This document shows positions 1 to 7,335 of a DNA stretch of 14,424 bases, piece by piece. Within the stretch, counting starts at the first letter, position 1, and the number at the start of each line of letters is the position of its first letter. The translations under genes and the position numbers were made by a program. The notes under the pieces are model-generated. The model ran no database searches. It had not been told where the DNA came from and worked only from the letters and a program-made list of their open reading frames with translations. This DNA is from an uncultured Acidimicrobiales bacterium (GTDB lineage: Bacteria; Actinomycetota; Acidimicrobiia; Acidimicrobiales; UBA10347), in assembly GCA_937942965.1 (NCBI GenBank), contig CALDGN010000399.1, positions 1-14,424 of the forward strand. Direction: 5' to 3'.

Positions 1-281
1 CCTCGGACCACATCGCCACCAACTGGGTGCTGCCGATCGACGCGGAGCGGTGCGCCCTGTACACCAGCTGGATCGTCCACGAGGACGCGGTGGAGGGCGT
101 CGACTACGACCTCGACCACCTGATGGACGTGTGGCTTGTCACCAACGCCGAGGACGTTGGGCTCTGCCGCTCGATGACCGCAGGGGCACGGTCGGCGTAC
201 TACCGACCGGGACCGTTCTCACCCGACGAGCAGTTCTGCACCCAACTCTGCGATTGGTACATGCGCCGAGCGTTCACCTAA
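1..281 (+). CDS. Rieske-type aromatic ring-hydroxylating oxygenase alpha subunit, C-terminal fragment
   Basis: The left edge cuts this gene; the first complete in-frame codon is at position 3, and 92 residues remain before the TAA at 279-281. The visible part matches the end of the catalytic (SRPBCC/helix-grip) domain of Rieske non-heme iron oxygenase alpha subunits. It shows a Trp-containing beta strand (YTSWIVHED), then W-L-V-T-N-A-E-D, then a G-x-R-S-x-Y-Y-x-P-G-P-F-S-x-D-E segment and a terminal amphipathic helix ending in WYMRRAFT. In this family an Asp in the E-D position completes the 2-His-1-carboxylate iron site; here that would be visible residue 51, an inference by pattern. The Rieske [2Fe-2S] domain would lie outside the window. 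The family inserts oxygen into aromatic or quaternary-amine substrates using electrons from a partner reductase, which is not seen here. The substrate cannot be told. Confidence 0.82.
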   Translation, partial: SDHIATNWVLPIDAERCALYTSWIVHEDAVEGVDYDLDHLMDVWLVTNAEDVGLCRSMTAGARSAYYRPGPFSPDEQFCTQLCDWYMRRAFT

Positions 282-296
282 GCACCGATGGGCGCT
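281..296. terminator. Weak hairpin between convergent stops
   Basis: A short inverted repeat (AGCACC / GGCGCT, 4-nt loop GATG, one A-C mismatch) fills the 13-bp gap between the Rieske fragment stop and the NmrA-like gene stop. There is no U-tract. It could serve as a bidirectional terminator, but a stem this short may be chance in GC-rich DNA. Confidence 0.25.
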
Positions 297-1275
297 ACTG
301 CTTGAGTTGGGCGGCGTCCTTCATGGCGTCTTCGCCCTTCTTCCACAGGTTGCCCTGCCACAGCTCTTCGAGGCCGGTCTCGCCGCTCACTCCTGGCGTG
401 GCCAGGTAGTCGGCATACGACGTCGGCTTGTGGCCGGTGATGTTGTAGAAGTCGGGGCTGCAGCGGCAGTAGAAGCCGTTGGTCAGGTACTCGAAGAATT
501 CGGCGCGGGTGCTGCCGAAGTCGTTCTCGAAGTCCTCCATCGACTGGGCTCGGTACTCGATGGGCTTGCCCATCGCGGCGCCGAGGTCGGCGGCGATCTC
601 GTCCATGTTCTGTGGCTCGGGACCGGTGATGTCGTAGAACTTGTTTGCGTGGCGTTCGGGCCCTTCGGCCAGGATCACGGCGGCTGCTTCGGCGATGTCA
701 CGGGTCGCCACGAACGAGTTGCGCGACGTGCCGAGAGGGTTCGAGAACCAACCTTAGCCGTCGATCGTCTCGCTATCGGTCTTGAGCAGGTGGTTCATGA
801 AGAAGTTGTTCCGCAGCACCGTCACGTTGAGCCCGGCGTCGATCAGCGACTTCTCGCCCCACCAGTAGTGCTGGAGCATGAGTGGGATCGAGGCGCCCGC
901 ACGCGACGAGTGCTTCTCGGCGTCGTAGGAGGCCGTGTTCGTGTCAGCACCCATGCAGCTGATCCGCACGACATGACTGATCTGATCGCTGCGCTCCCCC
1001 ATGGCCTTGCTGAACTCGAGGTGGCCGTCGAGCATCGGGTCCAGTGATGCCGAGTAAACGGCGCTGACGCCATCAAGCGCAGCGTCCCATGTGGCGCTGT
1101 CATTCAGGTCGAAGGGAACGACTTCGTCGGCGCCGAGCTCGCGAAGCATGTCGGCCTTCTCAGGACTGAACGAGCAGGCCCGGACGATGAACTGATCGGC
1201 GGCGGCAAGCCGGGCAACCAACTCACGGCCGATACGGCCAGTGGCAGAGGTGATGAGTACGACAGGTTTCGACAT
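295..1275 (-). pseudogene. NmrA-like NAD(P)-binding reductase, interrupted by in-frame TAA
   Basis: Read from ATG at 1275 to TAG at 295-297, this frame encodes a full-length (about 325-residue) NmrA/atypical short-chain dehydrogenase-like protein. The N-terminus (MSKPVVLITSATGRIG) is a Rossmann beta1-loop-alpha1 with a T-S-A-T-G-R-I-G variant of the glycine motif. The middle holds the substrate-side segments (VVRISCMGADT, LMLQHYWWGEKSLIDAGLNVTVLRNNFFM). After codon 173 a TAA at 754-756 interrupts it. The same frame then continues without any shift as GWFSNPLGTSRNSFVATRDI, the conserved late NmrA segment, to an intact C-terminus. The ATG at 1275 is preferred because GGGAAGG precedes it by five bases. 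A longer frame from 1419 runs through the palindrome region and is not supported. No ribosome site precedes the GTG at 711, so translation restart looks unlikely. The gene is either recently inactivated or carries a base-call error. Related proteins reduce quinones or sense NAD(P)(H); the substrate here is unknown. Confidence 0.85.
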
Positions 1276-1317
1276 GGCGGCCTTCCCGAGCAGTGCGGCC
1301 CCAGAAGCTAGTACCCC

Positions 1318-1372
1318 CTGCAACGCTTTAGCTGCGACCCCATTAGGTGGGGTCGAAGCCGAAACGTTGCAG
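1318..1372. repeat. 55-nt near-perfect inverted repeat in divergent promoter region
   Basis: Two nested perfect 8-bp arms are visible: CTGCAACG (1318-1325) with CGTTGCAG (1365-1372), and CGACCCCA (1335-1342) with TGGGGTCG (1348-1355) around a 5-nt loop TTAGG. The 9-nt stretches between the arms also pair partly. In total 21 of 25 positions are Watson-Crick, plus one G-U. The element lies between the divergent NmrA-like and amidohydrolase genes. It could be a folded 5' leader, a protein-binding palindrome or a REP/MITE-like repeat; no U-tract follows, so it is not a typical intrinsic terminator. Confidence 0.75.
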
Positions 1373-1412
1373 ATGGGCGATGCTCTGTCGTTTGGAGCAG
1401 GTGGTGTCCGAG

Positions 1413-2579
1413 ATGGCATCGTTGAACATGCCGTACGTCACTGACCGTGTCATCCACGACGCCGATGCGCATGTCATGGAAACGCCAGAGTGGATCGAGG
1501 AGTACGTCACTCCCGAGATCCAGCAGTTCGCGTTATCCAAGTTCGACATCGGCAATGTGCAAGCAACGCTCGATGAAATCGAGCGCAGCCGGCAACTGCA
1601 TGCCGACCCCGAGTACCGGGCGAGCGACGAGACCGATGTCATGCTGCGCAAGAACTGGCGTGCAACCGGAGCGTTCATCCCCGAGGACCGATCCGCTGCG
1701 CTCGACTACATGGGCTTCGCCAGCCAGCTCGTCTATCCCACCGTGTTCAACACCATGCTCGAGGAGCTCGAACACGGCGATGACCCGACGCTGACCTACG
1801 CGATCGCGTCAGCAGCGAACCGGGCCCACGTCGCGTTCTGCGATGTCGACCCACGGCTGCTCGGCGTCGCCTACATCCCGATGCAGACGTTCGACGGTGC
1901 GATCGCCGCAACGGCCGAGGCGATCAAGGTGGGTGCCAAGGCGCTACTGATCCCGAACCGCTGCCCCCGCCATCACGCGCCGAGCCACGTCGGTTTCGAC
2001 CCCGTGTGGGCCATGGCTCAAGAAGCCCAGATTCCGGTGACGATGCACGTGGCGACACCCGAGCTCGTTATGCCGCCTCAGCACCGCAACAACGGCCTGC
2101 CGGCAGAACCGGACTTCCACGGCGGAGGCGAAAACTTCCGCTCGGTCAGTTACATGGCGATCTCGGCCGCACCTCTGCAAGCCCTCTCGATGCTCATCTT
2201 CGACGGTGTGCTCGAACGGTTCCCGAGCCTCAAGATCGGTGTGATCGAGCTCGGCGCTGTCTGGGTGCCCGGCTTCATGCGTCAGCTCGACGCTGCTTTC
2301 ACGGCGTTTGAACGCCACGAAGATCGGCTGAAGAAGCTCACCCTCACGCCGTCGGACTATGTCCGCCGCCAGGTGCGCGTGACGCCGTACCCGACCGAGC
2401 CCACTGGCTGGATCATCGAACAAGCCGGTCCTGAGATCTGTATGTTCTCGTCGGACTTCCCCCACGTCGAGGGCGGTCGCAATCCGTTGCGCCGCTTCGA
2501 TGACGAGGTCGGACACTTGGGCGCTGAGATACAGGACCGTTTCTTCCGGGCGAACTTCGAGGACATGTGGGCCTTGTGA
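1413..2579 (+). CDS. Amidohydrolase-2 family metal-dependent hydrolase (TIM barrel)
   Basis: The 388-residue product looks like the amidohydrolase-2 branch of the amidohydrolase superfamily (PF04909), which includes decarboxylases such as ACMSD and various C-C or ester hydrolases. Near the N-terminus, I-H-D-A-D-A-H-V-M-E supplies the D-x-H metal motif (Asp18, His20). His212 in VTMHVA fits the mid-barrel ligand. FSSDFPHVEGGRNP near the C-terminus holds the catalytic Asp348 and His351. There is no signal peptide, so it is probably cytoplasmic. The ATG at 1413 is chosen because earlier in-frame starts (1347, 1380) fall in or just after the palindrome and the conserved fold begins soon after; 1428 is an alternative, and no start has a strong ribosome site. 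The sulfatase gene starts 13 bp downstream, so the two are probably co-transcribed. Members of this branch often act in degradation of aromatics or xenobiotics; whether this one hydrolyses or decarboxylates is not visible. Confidence 0.9.
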   Translation: MASLNMPYVTDRVIHDADAHVMETPEWIEEYVTPEIQQFALSKFDIGNVQATLDEIERSRQLHADPEYRASDETDVMLRKNWRATGAFIPEDRSAALDYMGFASQLVYPTVFNTMLEELEHGDDPTLTYAIASAANRAHVAFCDVDPRLLGVAYIPMQTFDGAIAATAEAIKVGAKALLIPNRCPRHHAPSHVGFDPVWAMAQEAQIPVTMHVATPELVMPPQHRNNGLPAEPDFHGGGENFRSVSYMAISAAPLQALSMLIFDGVLERFPSLKIGVIELGAVWVPGFMRQLDAAFTAFERHEDRLKKLTLTPSDYVRRQVRVTPYPTEPTGWIIEQAGPEICMFSSDFPHVEGGRNPLRRFDDEVGHLGAEIQDRFFRANFEDMWAL

Positions 2580-2592
2580 ACCGAGCGCCCGC

Positions 2593-3990
2593 GTGAGCGA
2601 ACAACCGAACGTCGTTCTGATCAACTGCGATGACCTGGGGTTTGGCGACCTCGGTTGCTACGGATCGACCCGCAACCAGACACCCGCCCTGGACCGCCTC
2701 GCCGCTGAAGGGGTTCGGTTCACATCGTTCTACACGGCGTCGCCGGTCTGCTCGCCGGCTCGCGGAGCGCTGCTGACCGGTTGTTACCCGCCCCGGATCA
2801 GCTTCGGCGAGTTCAACGGTCTTGGCGTGCTGTTTCCTGGCATGGCGATTGGATTGCCGACCACCGAGATCAGCCTCGCCAAGGTCTTGTCCGACGCGGG
2901 CTACGCGACGCAGGCGATCGGCAAATGGCATTGCGGCGACCAGCCCGAGTTCTTGCCGACCAACCACGGCTTCGATCACTACATGGGTCTGCCGTACTCG
3001 AATGACATGGGACGCCAGGCGGGCAAGCCTGACTTCATGCCCGACATGCCGCCGCTGCCGCTCATCGTCGATGGCGAGGTCGTCGAGCAGCAGCCCGACC
3101 AGGCTGCGCTCACCGATCGCTACGTCGCCGCCGCGCTCGACTTCATCCGGTCCTGTGACGACCAGCCATTCTTTCTGTACCTGGCGCACATGTACGTGCA
3201 CCTGCCGATCTATGCGCCCGAGCGGTTCCTCGAGACGTCGACGAACGGCGCCTATGGCGCCGCGGTTGCGTCGATCGACTGGGCGACCGACGTGCTGCTG
3301 GCCGAACTCGACGACCGCGGCATTGCCGACAACACGATCGTGATCTTCACCAGCGACAACGGATCGCTCGGCAACAAGCCGCCGCCTTGGGGCTCCGAAG
3401 AGCCGCTCGGTGGAAGCAACGGTCCTCTGCGTGGCGCCAAGGCTTCGACGTGGGAGGGCGGGCAACGCGTCCCTGGCATCGTCCGCTGGCCGGCCAAGAT
3501 CACGCCGGGTCGTGTGAGCGACGAAGTCGTGACCGCCATGGACCTCTACCCCACGCTCGCTGCCGTCTGCGGAGGCCAAGCGCCGACGGACCGGGTCATC
3601 GACGGGCGAGACATCCAAGATCTCTGGTACGGCGATGCCCCGTCACCGCACGAGGCGTTCTTCTACTACTCGATGAACGATCTCGAAGCTGTGCGATCCG
3701 GCCGTTGGAAGCTGCACTTCTCGAAGCGAGGTAAAGAACGGCCGGCCCTGTTCGACCTCGATGCGGACATCGGCGAAACGACCGACGTGATCGCCGATCA
3801 TCCCGACGTCGTCGCGCGCCTCGAAACACTCGCCGAAGGGGCTCGCGCTGCGCTCGGCGACGCCCGCCTCGACCGGGTCGGCACCGAGATTCGTCCTGCT
3901 GGACGAGTCGAGAACCCGAAGCCGCTCACGACCTACGACCCCGACCACCCGTACATGATCGCTGAGTACGACCTCCCCGACCGAGGCTGA
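2593..3990 (+). CDS. Type I (formylglycine-dependent) sulfatase
   Basis: This 465-residue arylsulfatase-like enzyme shows the complete family signature. N-C-D-D (Asp13, Asp14) supplies metal ligands. C-S-P-A-R at 53-57 is the Cys-type site that formylglycine-generating enzyme converts to the catalytic aldehyde. G-K-W-H-C-G carries Lys111 and His113, H-L-P holds His203, S-D-N has the metal ligands Asp255 and Asn256, and Lys283 lies in R-G-A-K. TWEGGQRVPGIVRWP follows, as is typical. It hydrolyses sulfate esters. There is no signal peptide: the GTG start is followed directly by the first beta strand (NVVLINCDD), implying a cytoplasmic enzyme acting on an imported or internally made sulfate ester. 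GTG at 2593 is chosen because the family fold begins at residue 6; longer frames overlap the upstream gene and add no family sequence. It follows the amidohydrolase by 13 bp, suggesting translational coupling. No formylglycine-generating enzyme gene is in the window. Confidence 0.95.
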   Translation: MSEQPNVVLINCDDLGFGDLGCYGSTRNQTPALDRLAAEGVRFTSFYTASPVCSPARGALLTGCYPPRISFGEFNGLGVLFPGMAIGLPTTEISLAKVLSDAGYATQAIGKWHCGDQPEFLPTNHGFDHYMGLPYSNDMGRQAGKPDFMPDMPPLPLIVDGEVVEQQPDQAALTDRYVAAALDFIRSCDDQPFFLYLAHMYVHLPIYAPERFLETSTNGAYGAAVASIDWATDVLLAELDDRGIADNTIVIFTSDNGSLGNKPPPWGSEEPLGGSNGPLRGAKASTWEGGQRVPGIVRWPAKITPGRVSDEVVTAMDLYPTLAAVCGGQAPTDRVIDGRDIQDLWYGDAPSPHEAFFYYSMNDLEAVRSGRWKLHFSKRGKERPALFDLDADIGETTDVIADHPDVVARLETLAEGARAALGDARLDRVGTEIRPAGRVENPKPLTTYDPDHPYMIAEYDLPDRG

Positions 3991-3996
3991 CCCGGC

Positions 3997-4019
3997 GGCG
4001 CTGCAGCCCTGGCAGCGCC
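3997..4019 (+). terminator. Hairpin after the sulfatase gene
   Basis: GGCGCTGC (3997-4004) and GCAGCGCC (4012-4019) form a perfect 8-bp GC-rich stem with a 7-nt loop, starting seven bases after the sulfatase stop. No T-run follows (the next bases are AAAAGACTTGG). U-tract-less hairpins have been proposed as terminators in actinobacteria, so this may end or attenuate the amidohydrolase-sulfatase transcript before the monooxygenase gene. Confidence 0.5.
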
Positions 4020-4081
4020 AAAAGACTTGGCCGGGCTCAGTGCATCATCGAAGATGTAGCTCGGTCGAACCCACCTGCCAC

Positions 4082-4088
4082 AAAGGAC
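4082..4088 (+). promoter_or_regulatory. Ribosome binding site deciding a GTG start
   Basis: AAAGGA followed by CCCTTC lies immediately before GTG at 4094. This supports the GTG over the upstream in-frame ATG at 4040, whose extra 18 residues (rich in His and Cys) do not match the flavoprotein family. Confidence 0.7.
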
Positions 4089-4093
4089 CCTTC

Positions 4094-5602
4094 GTGAGCC
4101 AAGAACCGTTGCCCGCCGAAATCGATGTACTCATCGTCGGCGCGGGCATCAGCGGCATCGCCGCAGCCGTGCATCTGCAGAACGACTGCCCCGACATCGA
4201 CTACGCAATCGTCGACACCGAGGACCACTTCGGCGGCACATGGTGGACACACAAGTTCCCAGGTATCCGCTCCGACAGCGACCTGCACACCTTCGGCTAC
4301 CAATTCAAGCCGTGGACCGGCACGCCGATCGCGACAGCCGAAGCGATTCTCGAGTACATGGGCGAGGTCATCGACGAACACGACCTCGACCGGCGTATCC
4401 GGTACCGCTCCAAGGTCGTCGCCGCTGACTGGTCTGAACGGGATCAGCGCTGGCAGGTCTCGATCGAGCGGCTCGACACCGGCGAGACCGCGCAGGTGTC
4501 GACCCGGTTCCTGTACATGTGCCAGGGCTATTACCGCCACCGTCAGGGGTTCCTGCCCGAGTGGCCAGGCATGGACGACTTCGCCGGCGAGCTCGTCCAC
4601 TGCGAAGAGTGGACCGACGACATCGACTACGCCGACAAGCGAGTGATCGTCATCGGTTCGGGAGCGACGGCCGCCACCGTGGTGCCCGCCATGGCTGGCA
4701 CGGCCGCCCACGTGACGATGCTCCAACGCTCCCCGACCTACTTCCGCACCGGCCGCAACGAGATCGAGTTGGCCGAAGAGCTACGCACCCTCGGCGTCGA
4801 CGAAGCAACGGTGCACGACATCACCCGGCGAAAGATGACGTACGAGTCATCGCAGTTCACGGCGCGCTGCTTCGAAGAGCCGGCCGAGGTCAAGCAAGAG
4901 CTCATCGGCATCATCCGCGAACTCGTCGGCGACCAGGTCGATGTCGACACCCACTTCACGCCCTCGTATGACCCGTGGACACAACGCATTGCATTCGTCC
5001 CCGACGCCGACCTCTTCAACGCCATCAAGGCCGGCGACGTGTCGGTCGTGACCGGACACATCGAACGTTTCGAGGCGAACGGCATTCGGCTCACCGACGG
5101 CCGGCTGATCGAGGCGGACCTGATCGCCGCAGCAACCGGCTTCAACATGAGCGTGATGGGCGACGTCGACTTCGCCATTGACGGCGAACCGCTCGACTGG
5201 CACGACACGGTCACCTACCGAGGCACGATGTTCACCGGTGTGCCGAACTTGGCTTGGGTCTTCGGCTACTTCCGGTCCAGCTGGACGCTGCGCAGCGAGC
5301 TCGTTGCCAACTTCGTGTGCCGGCTCCTCAACCACATGGACCAGCACGGCTACGGCAGGGTCGAAGCCGAACTGCGACCACACCAGCGGGATCTCGAGCC
5401 GATGGATTGGATCGACGAGCGGGACTTCAACCCGGCCTATCTCAAGCGGGCCGCGCACCTGCTGCCGCAACGACTCGACGACCTCGAGTGGCAGCACAGC
5501 CAGGACTACTGGCGTGAGAAGGACGAGTTCCCCAAGATCGCGCTCGACGATGGCGTCTTCGCCTATCGCGCCGCGGTGCAGGAAGCCGCTTCGCCGGCCT
5601 AA
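4094..5602 (+). CDS. EthA-like FAD-dependent Baeyer-Villiger monooxygenase
   Basis: The 502-residue protein resembles mycobacterial EthA along its whole length (EthA is 489 residues). FAD binding: VLIVGAGISG, with GxGxxG at residues 16-21. The family-specific block G-G-T-W-W...F-P-G-I-R-S-D-S-D follows, then F-K-P-W and I-A-T-A-E-A-I-L-E-Y. The Baeyer-Villiger fingerprint FxGxxxHxxxW is present at 163-173 (FAGELVHCEEW), but the next residue is Thr where the consensus has Pro or Asp. NADPH binding: VIVIGSGATAA, followed by T-M-L-Q-R-S-P-T-Y. AATGFN marks the late FAD segment. These enzymes insert oxygen next to a ketone to give an ester or lactone, or oxidise sulfur; EthA also activates ethionamide. 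The physiological substrate is unknown. The gene follows the sulfatase by 103 bp with a hairpin between, so it may have its own promoter. It converges on the D-aminoacylase-like gene with 12 bp between stops. Confidence 0.94.
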   Translation: MSQEPLPAEIDVLIVGAGISGIAAAVHLQNDCPDIDYAIVDTEDHFGGTWWTHKFPGIRSDSDLHTFGYQFKPWTGTPIATAEAILEYMGEVIDEHDLDRRIRYRSKVVAADWSERDQRWQVSIERLDTGETAQVSTRFLYMCQGYYRHRQGFLPEWPGMDDFAGELVHCEEWTDDIDYADKRVIVIGSGATAATVVPAMAGTAAHVTMLQRSPTYFRTGRNEIELAEELRTLGVDEATVHDITRRKMTYESSQFTARCFEEPAEVKQELIGIIRELVGDQVDVDTHFTPSYDPWTQRIAFVPDADLFNAIKAGDVSVVTGHIERFEANGIRLTDGRLIEADLIAAATGFNMSVMGDVDFAIDGEPLDWHDTVTYRGTMFTGVPNLAWVFGYFRSSWTLRSELVANFVCRLLNHMDQHGYGRVEAELRPHQRDLEPMDWIDERDFNPAYLKRAAHLLPQRLDDLEWQHSQDYWREKDEFPKIALDDGVFAYRAAVQEAASPA

Positions 5603-5623
5603 TAGCCGACCAGCTCAGCTATT
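5601..5623. terminator. Possible bidirectional hairpin between convergent genes
   Basis: AATAGC (5601-5606) and GCTATT (5618-5623) are a perfect 6-bp inverted repeat with an 11-nt loop, overlapping both stop regions. No T-run follows on either strand. The position suits a shared terminator; the short stem makes this tentative. Confidence 0.3.
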
Positions 5624-7216
5624 GCGACGGAGGACGCGGCCGCCGTTGGCGCCGGTGCGTTCGCCGTCCGAGAACACGGCGGTGCCGTTCACGAGCACCT
5701 GGTCGATGCCACTCGGGTACACGGTCGGATTCGCGAACGTCGAGTTGTCCGCAAGCCCCTTGAGGTCGAACACGACCACGTCGGCAGCGGCGCCCGTCTT
5801 CAGGTAGCCGCGATCCGAGAAGCCGAGCCGATCGGCTGGTAGCCCGGTGAGGCGGCGAACGCCGTCTTCCAGCCCGAGCACGCCTTCGTCGCGTACGTAG
5901 TGAGCCAGGAACCGGGGCACCCAGCTGAAGCCGTGCAGCCCGAAGATCCGTCCAGCGAGTGGCCCGTCGGTTGCCATGGCCATCGTGTCCGACTCGACCG
6001 AGCACAACGGGTGCTGCAGCACCATGCGGTTGTCCTCTTCGGCAAAGGCATCGCTCGTGAGCAGCATGCCTTTGAGCCGTGGACCCTCTTCGATCAGAAG
6101 CTCGAACAGCGTGTCCCAGCCATCACTGGTGTTGCGCAGCTCGGTGATCTCGGTGATCGTCTTGCCGACGAGGTCACGATTCGCCGTCGACGCCAGCAGT
6201 CGAACGCGGTCCCATTGCTCTTCAGCGACCAGCCGCCACATCGGCAGTGGGTTCTTGCGCAGCCGGTTGCGACCATGCGGTGTCTTCATCAGATCAATCA
6301 GCTCGTCGTTGGACAGACCGAATGCCCACGCCGGGAACATCGACGTCGCGGCCGTGTGATTCCAGTTCGTCGGCATCATGTCCATCGCCACGTCGACACC
6401 CTCTTCACGCGTCCACTCGATCATCTCGAGGGTGTTGCGCATGGCGTGGTCCGGGCGCCCGTACTTCGGGTTGATATGCGAGATCTGCAACCGGACCCCG
6501 CTCACCCGGGCCGCGTCGAGCGCTTCGCCGAAGCCTACGAAGTAGCGGCTGTCCCGGTTCCGGGAATGGGTCGCGTAGATCGCATCGGCATCGGCAGTAG
6601 CGGTGCACAATGCGGCGATCTCGTCGAACGAGGCGGTCTTGCCCGGGTGGTACTCAAGCCCAGTCGTGAACCCGAACGCCCCTTCGTCAAGCGACTCGCG
6701 CAGCATCGTCACCATGTCGGCGACCTCGTCGTCAGTCGCCGGCCGGGGTGCGTCGGGACCCATCACGGCAGTGCGCAGCGCTCCGTGGCCAACCATGCCG
6801 ACGACGTTCGTCGCGATGGCAGCTTCGTCCATCTCGGCCAGCAGCTCACCATAGGTGTGCCAGTCGCCACGCTCCTTGGACCCGGTCGACGCGAACAGCG
6901 CCGTGCGATGCTCTGGTGAGCACGGGCCCAGGCTCATGCCGCACTGGCCGATCGCCTCGGTAGTTACGCCTTGGCGAATCTGGCTCTCGGCTCGAGGGTC
7001 AACGAAGTGGGCGAAGTCGCTGTGGGTGTGGATGTCGATGAAGCCCGGCGCCACGACCTTGCCCGCTGCGTCGATGTCGTCAGCGGCCTGGGCAGCACTC
7101 AGGTCGCCGATCGCGGTGACTCGATCGCCGGCGATGCCGACATCGGCGGTGTAGCCAGCATCGCCGGTGCCGTCGACGACGAGCCCGCCACGGATGAGGA
7201 CATCAAATTCGGCCAT
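5615..7216 (-). CDS. D-aminoacylase-like / N-acyl-D-amino-acid deacylase family amidohydrolase
   Basis: This 533-residue protein follows the D-aminoacylase layout: an N-terminal beta-sandwich start (FDVLIRGGLVVDGTG), a TIM barrel, then the C-terminal sandwich (ADVVVFDLKGLAD...PSGIDQVLVNG...GRVLRR). Likely zinc ligands are His63 and His65 in I-D-I-H-T-H-S-D, Cys92 in G-Q-C-G-M-S-L-G-P (usually N-C-G), His217 in A-T-H-S-R, and His247 in Q-I-S-H-I. The catalytic Asp is probably Asp410 in V-E-S-D. The family removes N-acyl groups from D-amino acids, but many members have other amide or cyclic-imide substrates and the sequence does not settle which. No signal peptide is seen. ATG at 7216 is chosen; a TTG two codons earlier is possible, and neither has a good ribosome site. 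The Gln before Cys92 is a small departure from the usual motif. Confidence 0.93.
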   Translation of the reverse strand: MAEFDVLIRGGLVVDGTGDAGYTADVGIAGDRVTAIGDLSAAQAADDIDAAGKVVAPGFIDIHTHSDFAHFVDPRAESQIRQGVTTEAIGQCGMSLGPCSPEHRTALFASTGSKERGDWHTYGELLAEMDEAAIATNVVGMVGHGALRTAVMGPDAPRPATDDEVADMVTMLRESLDEGAFGFTTGLEYHPGKTASFDEIAALCTATADADAIYATHSRNRDSRYFVGFGEALDAARVSGVRLQISHINPKYGRPDHAMRNTLEMIEWTREEGVDVAMDMMPTNWNHTAATSMFPAWAFGLSNDELIDLMKTPHGRNRLRKNPLPMWRLVAEEQWDRVRLLASTANRDLVGKTITEITELRNTSDGWDTLFELLIEEGPRLKGMLLTSDAFAEEDNRMVLQHPLCSVESDTMAMATDGPLAGRIFGLHGFSWVPRFLAHYVRDEGVLGLEDGVRRLTGLPADRLGFSDRGYLKTGAAADVVVFDLKGLADNSTFANPTVYPSGIDQVLVNGTAVFSDGERTGANGGRVLRRNS

Positions 7217-7322
7217 GGCCAACCGTACGGCCCGGGTCTACGCCGGGGTGAACTCCGCCGTCATGTGCTTGATGCCGTTGATGAACCCGGAACCGCAACG
7301 CGACGAGTGCCCGCCGAAGCCG

Positions 7323-7328
7323 AAGGAG
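7323..7328 (+). promoter_or_regulatory. Strong ribosome binding site of the PPOX-type gene
   Basis: AAGGAG lies seven bases before ATG at 7336. It is the clearest Shine-Dalgarno sequence in the window and fixes the start of the FMN-protein gene. Confidence 0.8.
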
Positions 7329-7335
7329 CGCCCGC

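Noticed and set aside
307..1047. 246-codon open frame on the plus strand opposite the NmrA-like gene
   Set aside because: It spans the interrupted gene, but its Val/Gly/Arg-rich product matches nothing, while the minus strand shows clear NmrA segments on both sides of the stop.
1347..1412. Upstream ATG start for the amidohydrolase
   Set aside because: It lies in the loop of the 55-nt inverted repeat and adds a basic, Cys-rich stretch unlike the family.
2413..3618. 401-codon open frame on the minus strand opposite the sulfatase
   Set aside because: Arg/Asp/Val-rich antisense shadow with no motif; the sulfatase on the + strand has every catalytic residue.
5900..6919. 339-codon plus-strand frame opposite the D-aminoacylase-like gene
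   Set aside because: No recognisable domain; the minus strand carries all zinc-ligand motifs.
7301..7335. Resemblance of minus-strand SFGFGGH to the ketoacyl-synthase C-terminal motif
   Set aside because: Only seven residues match and nothing else of that family is nearby; treated as coincidence.
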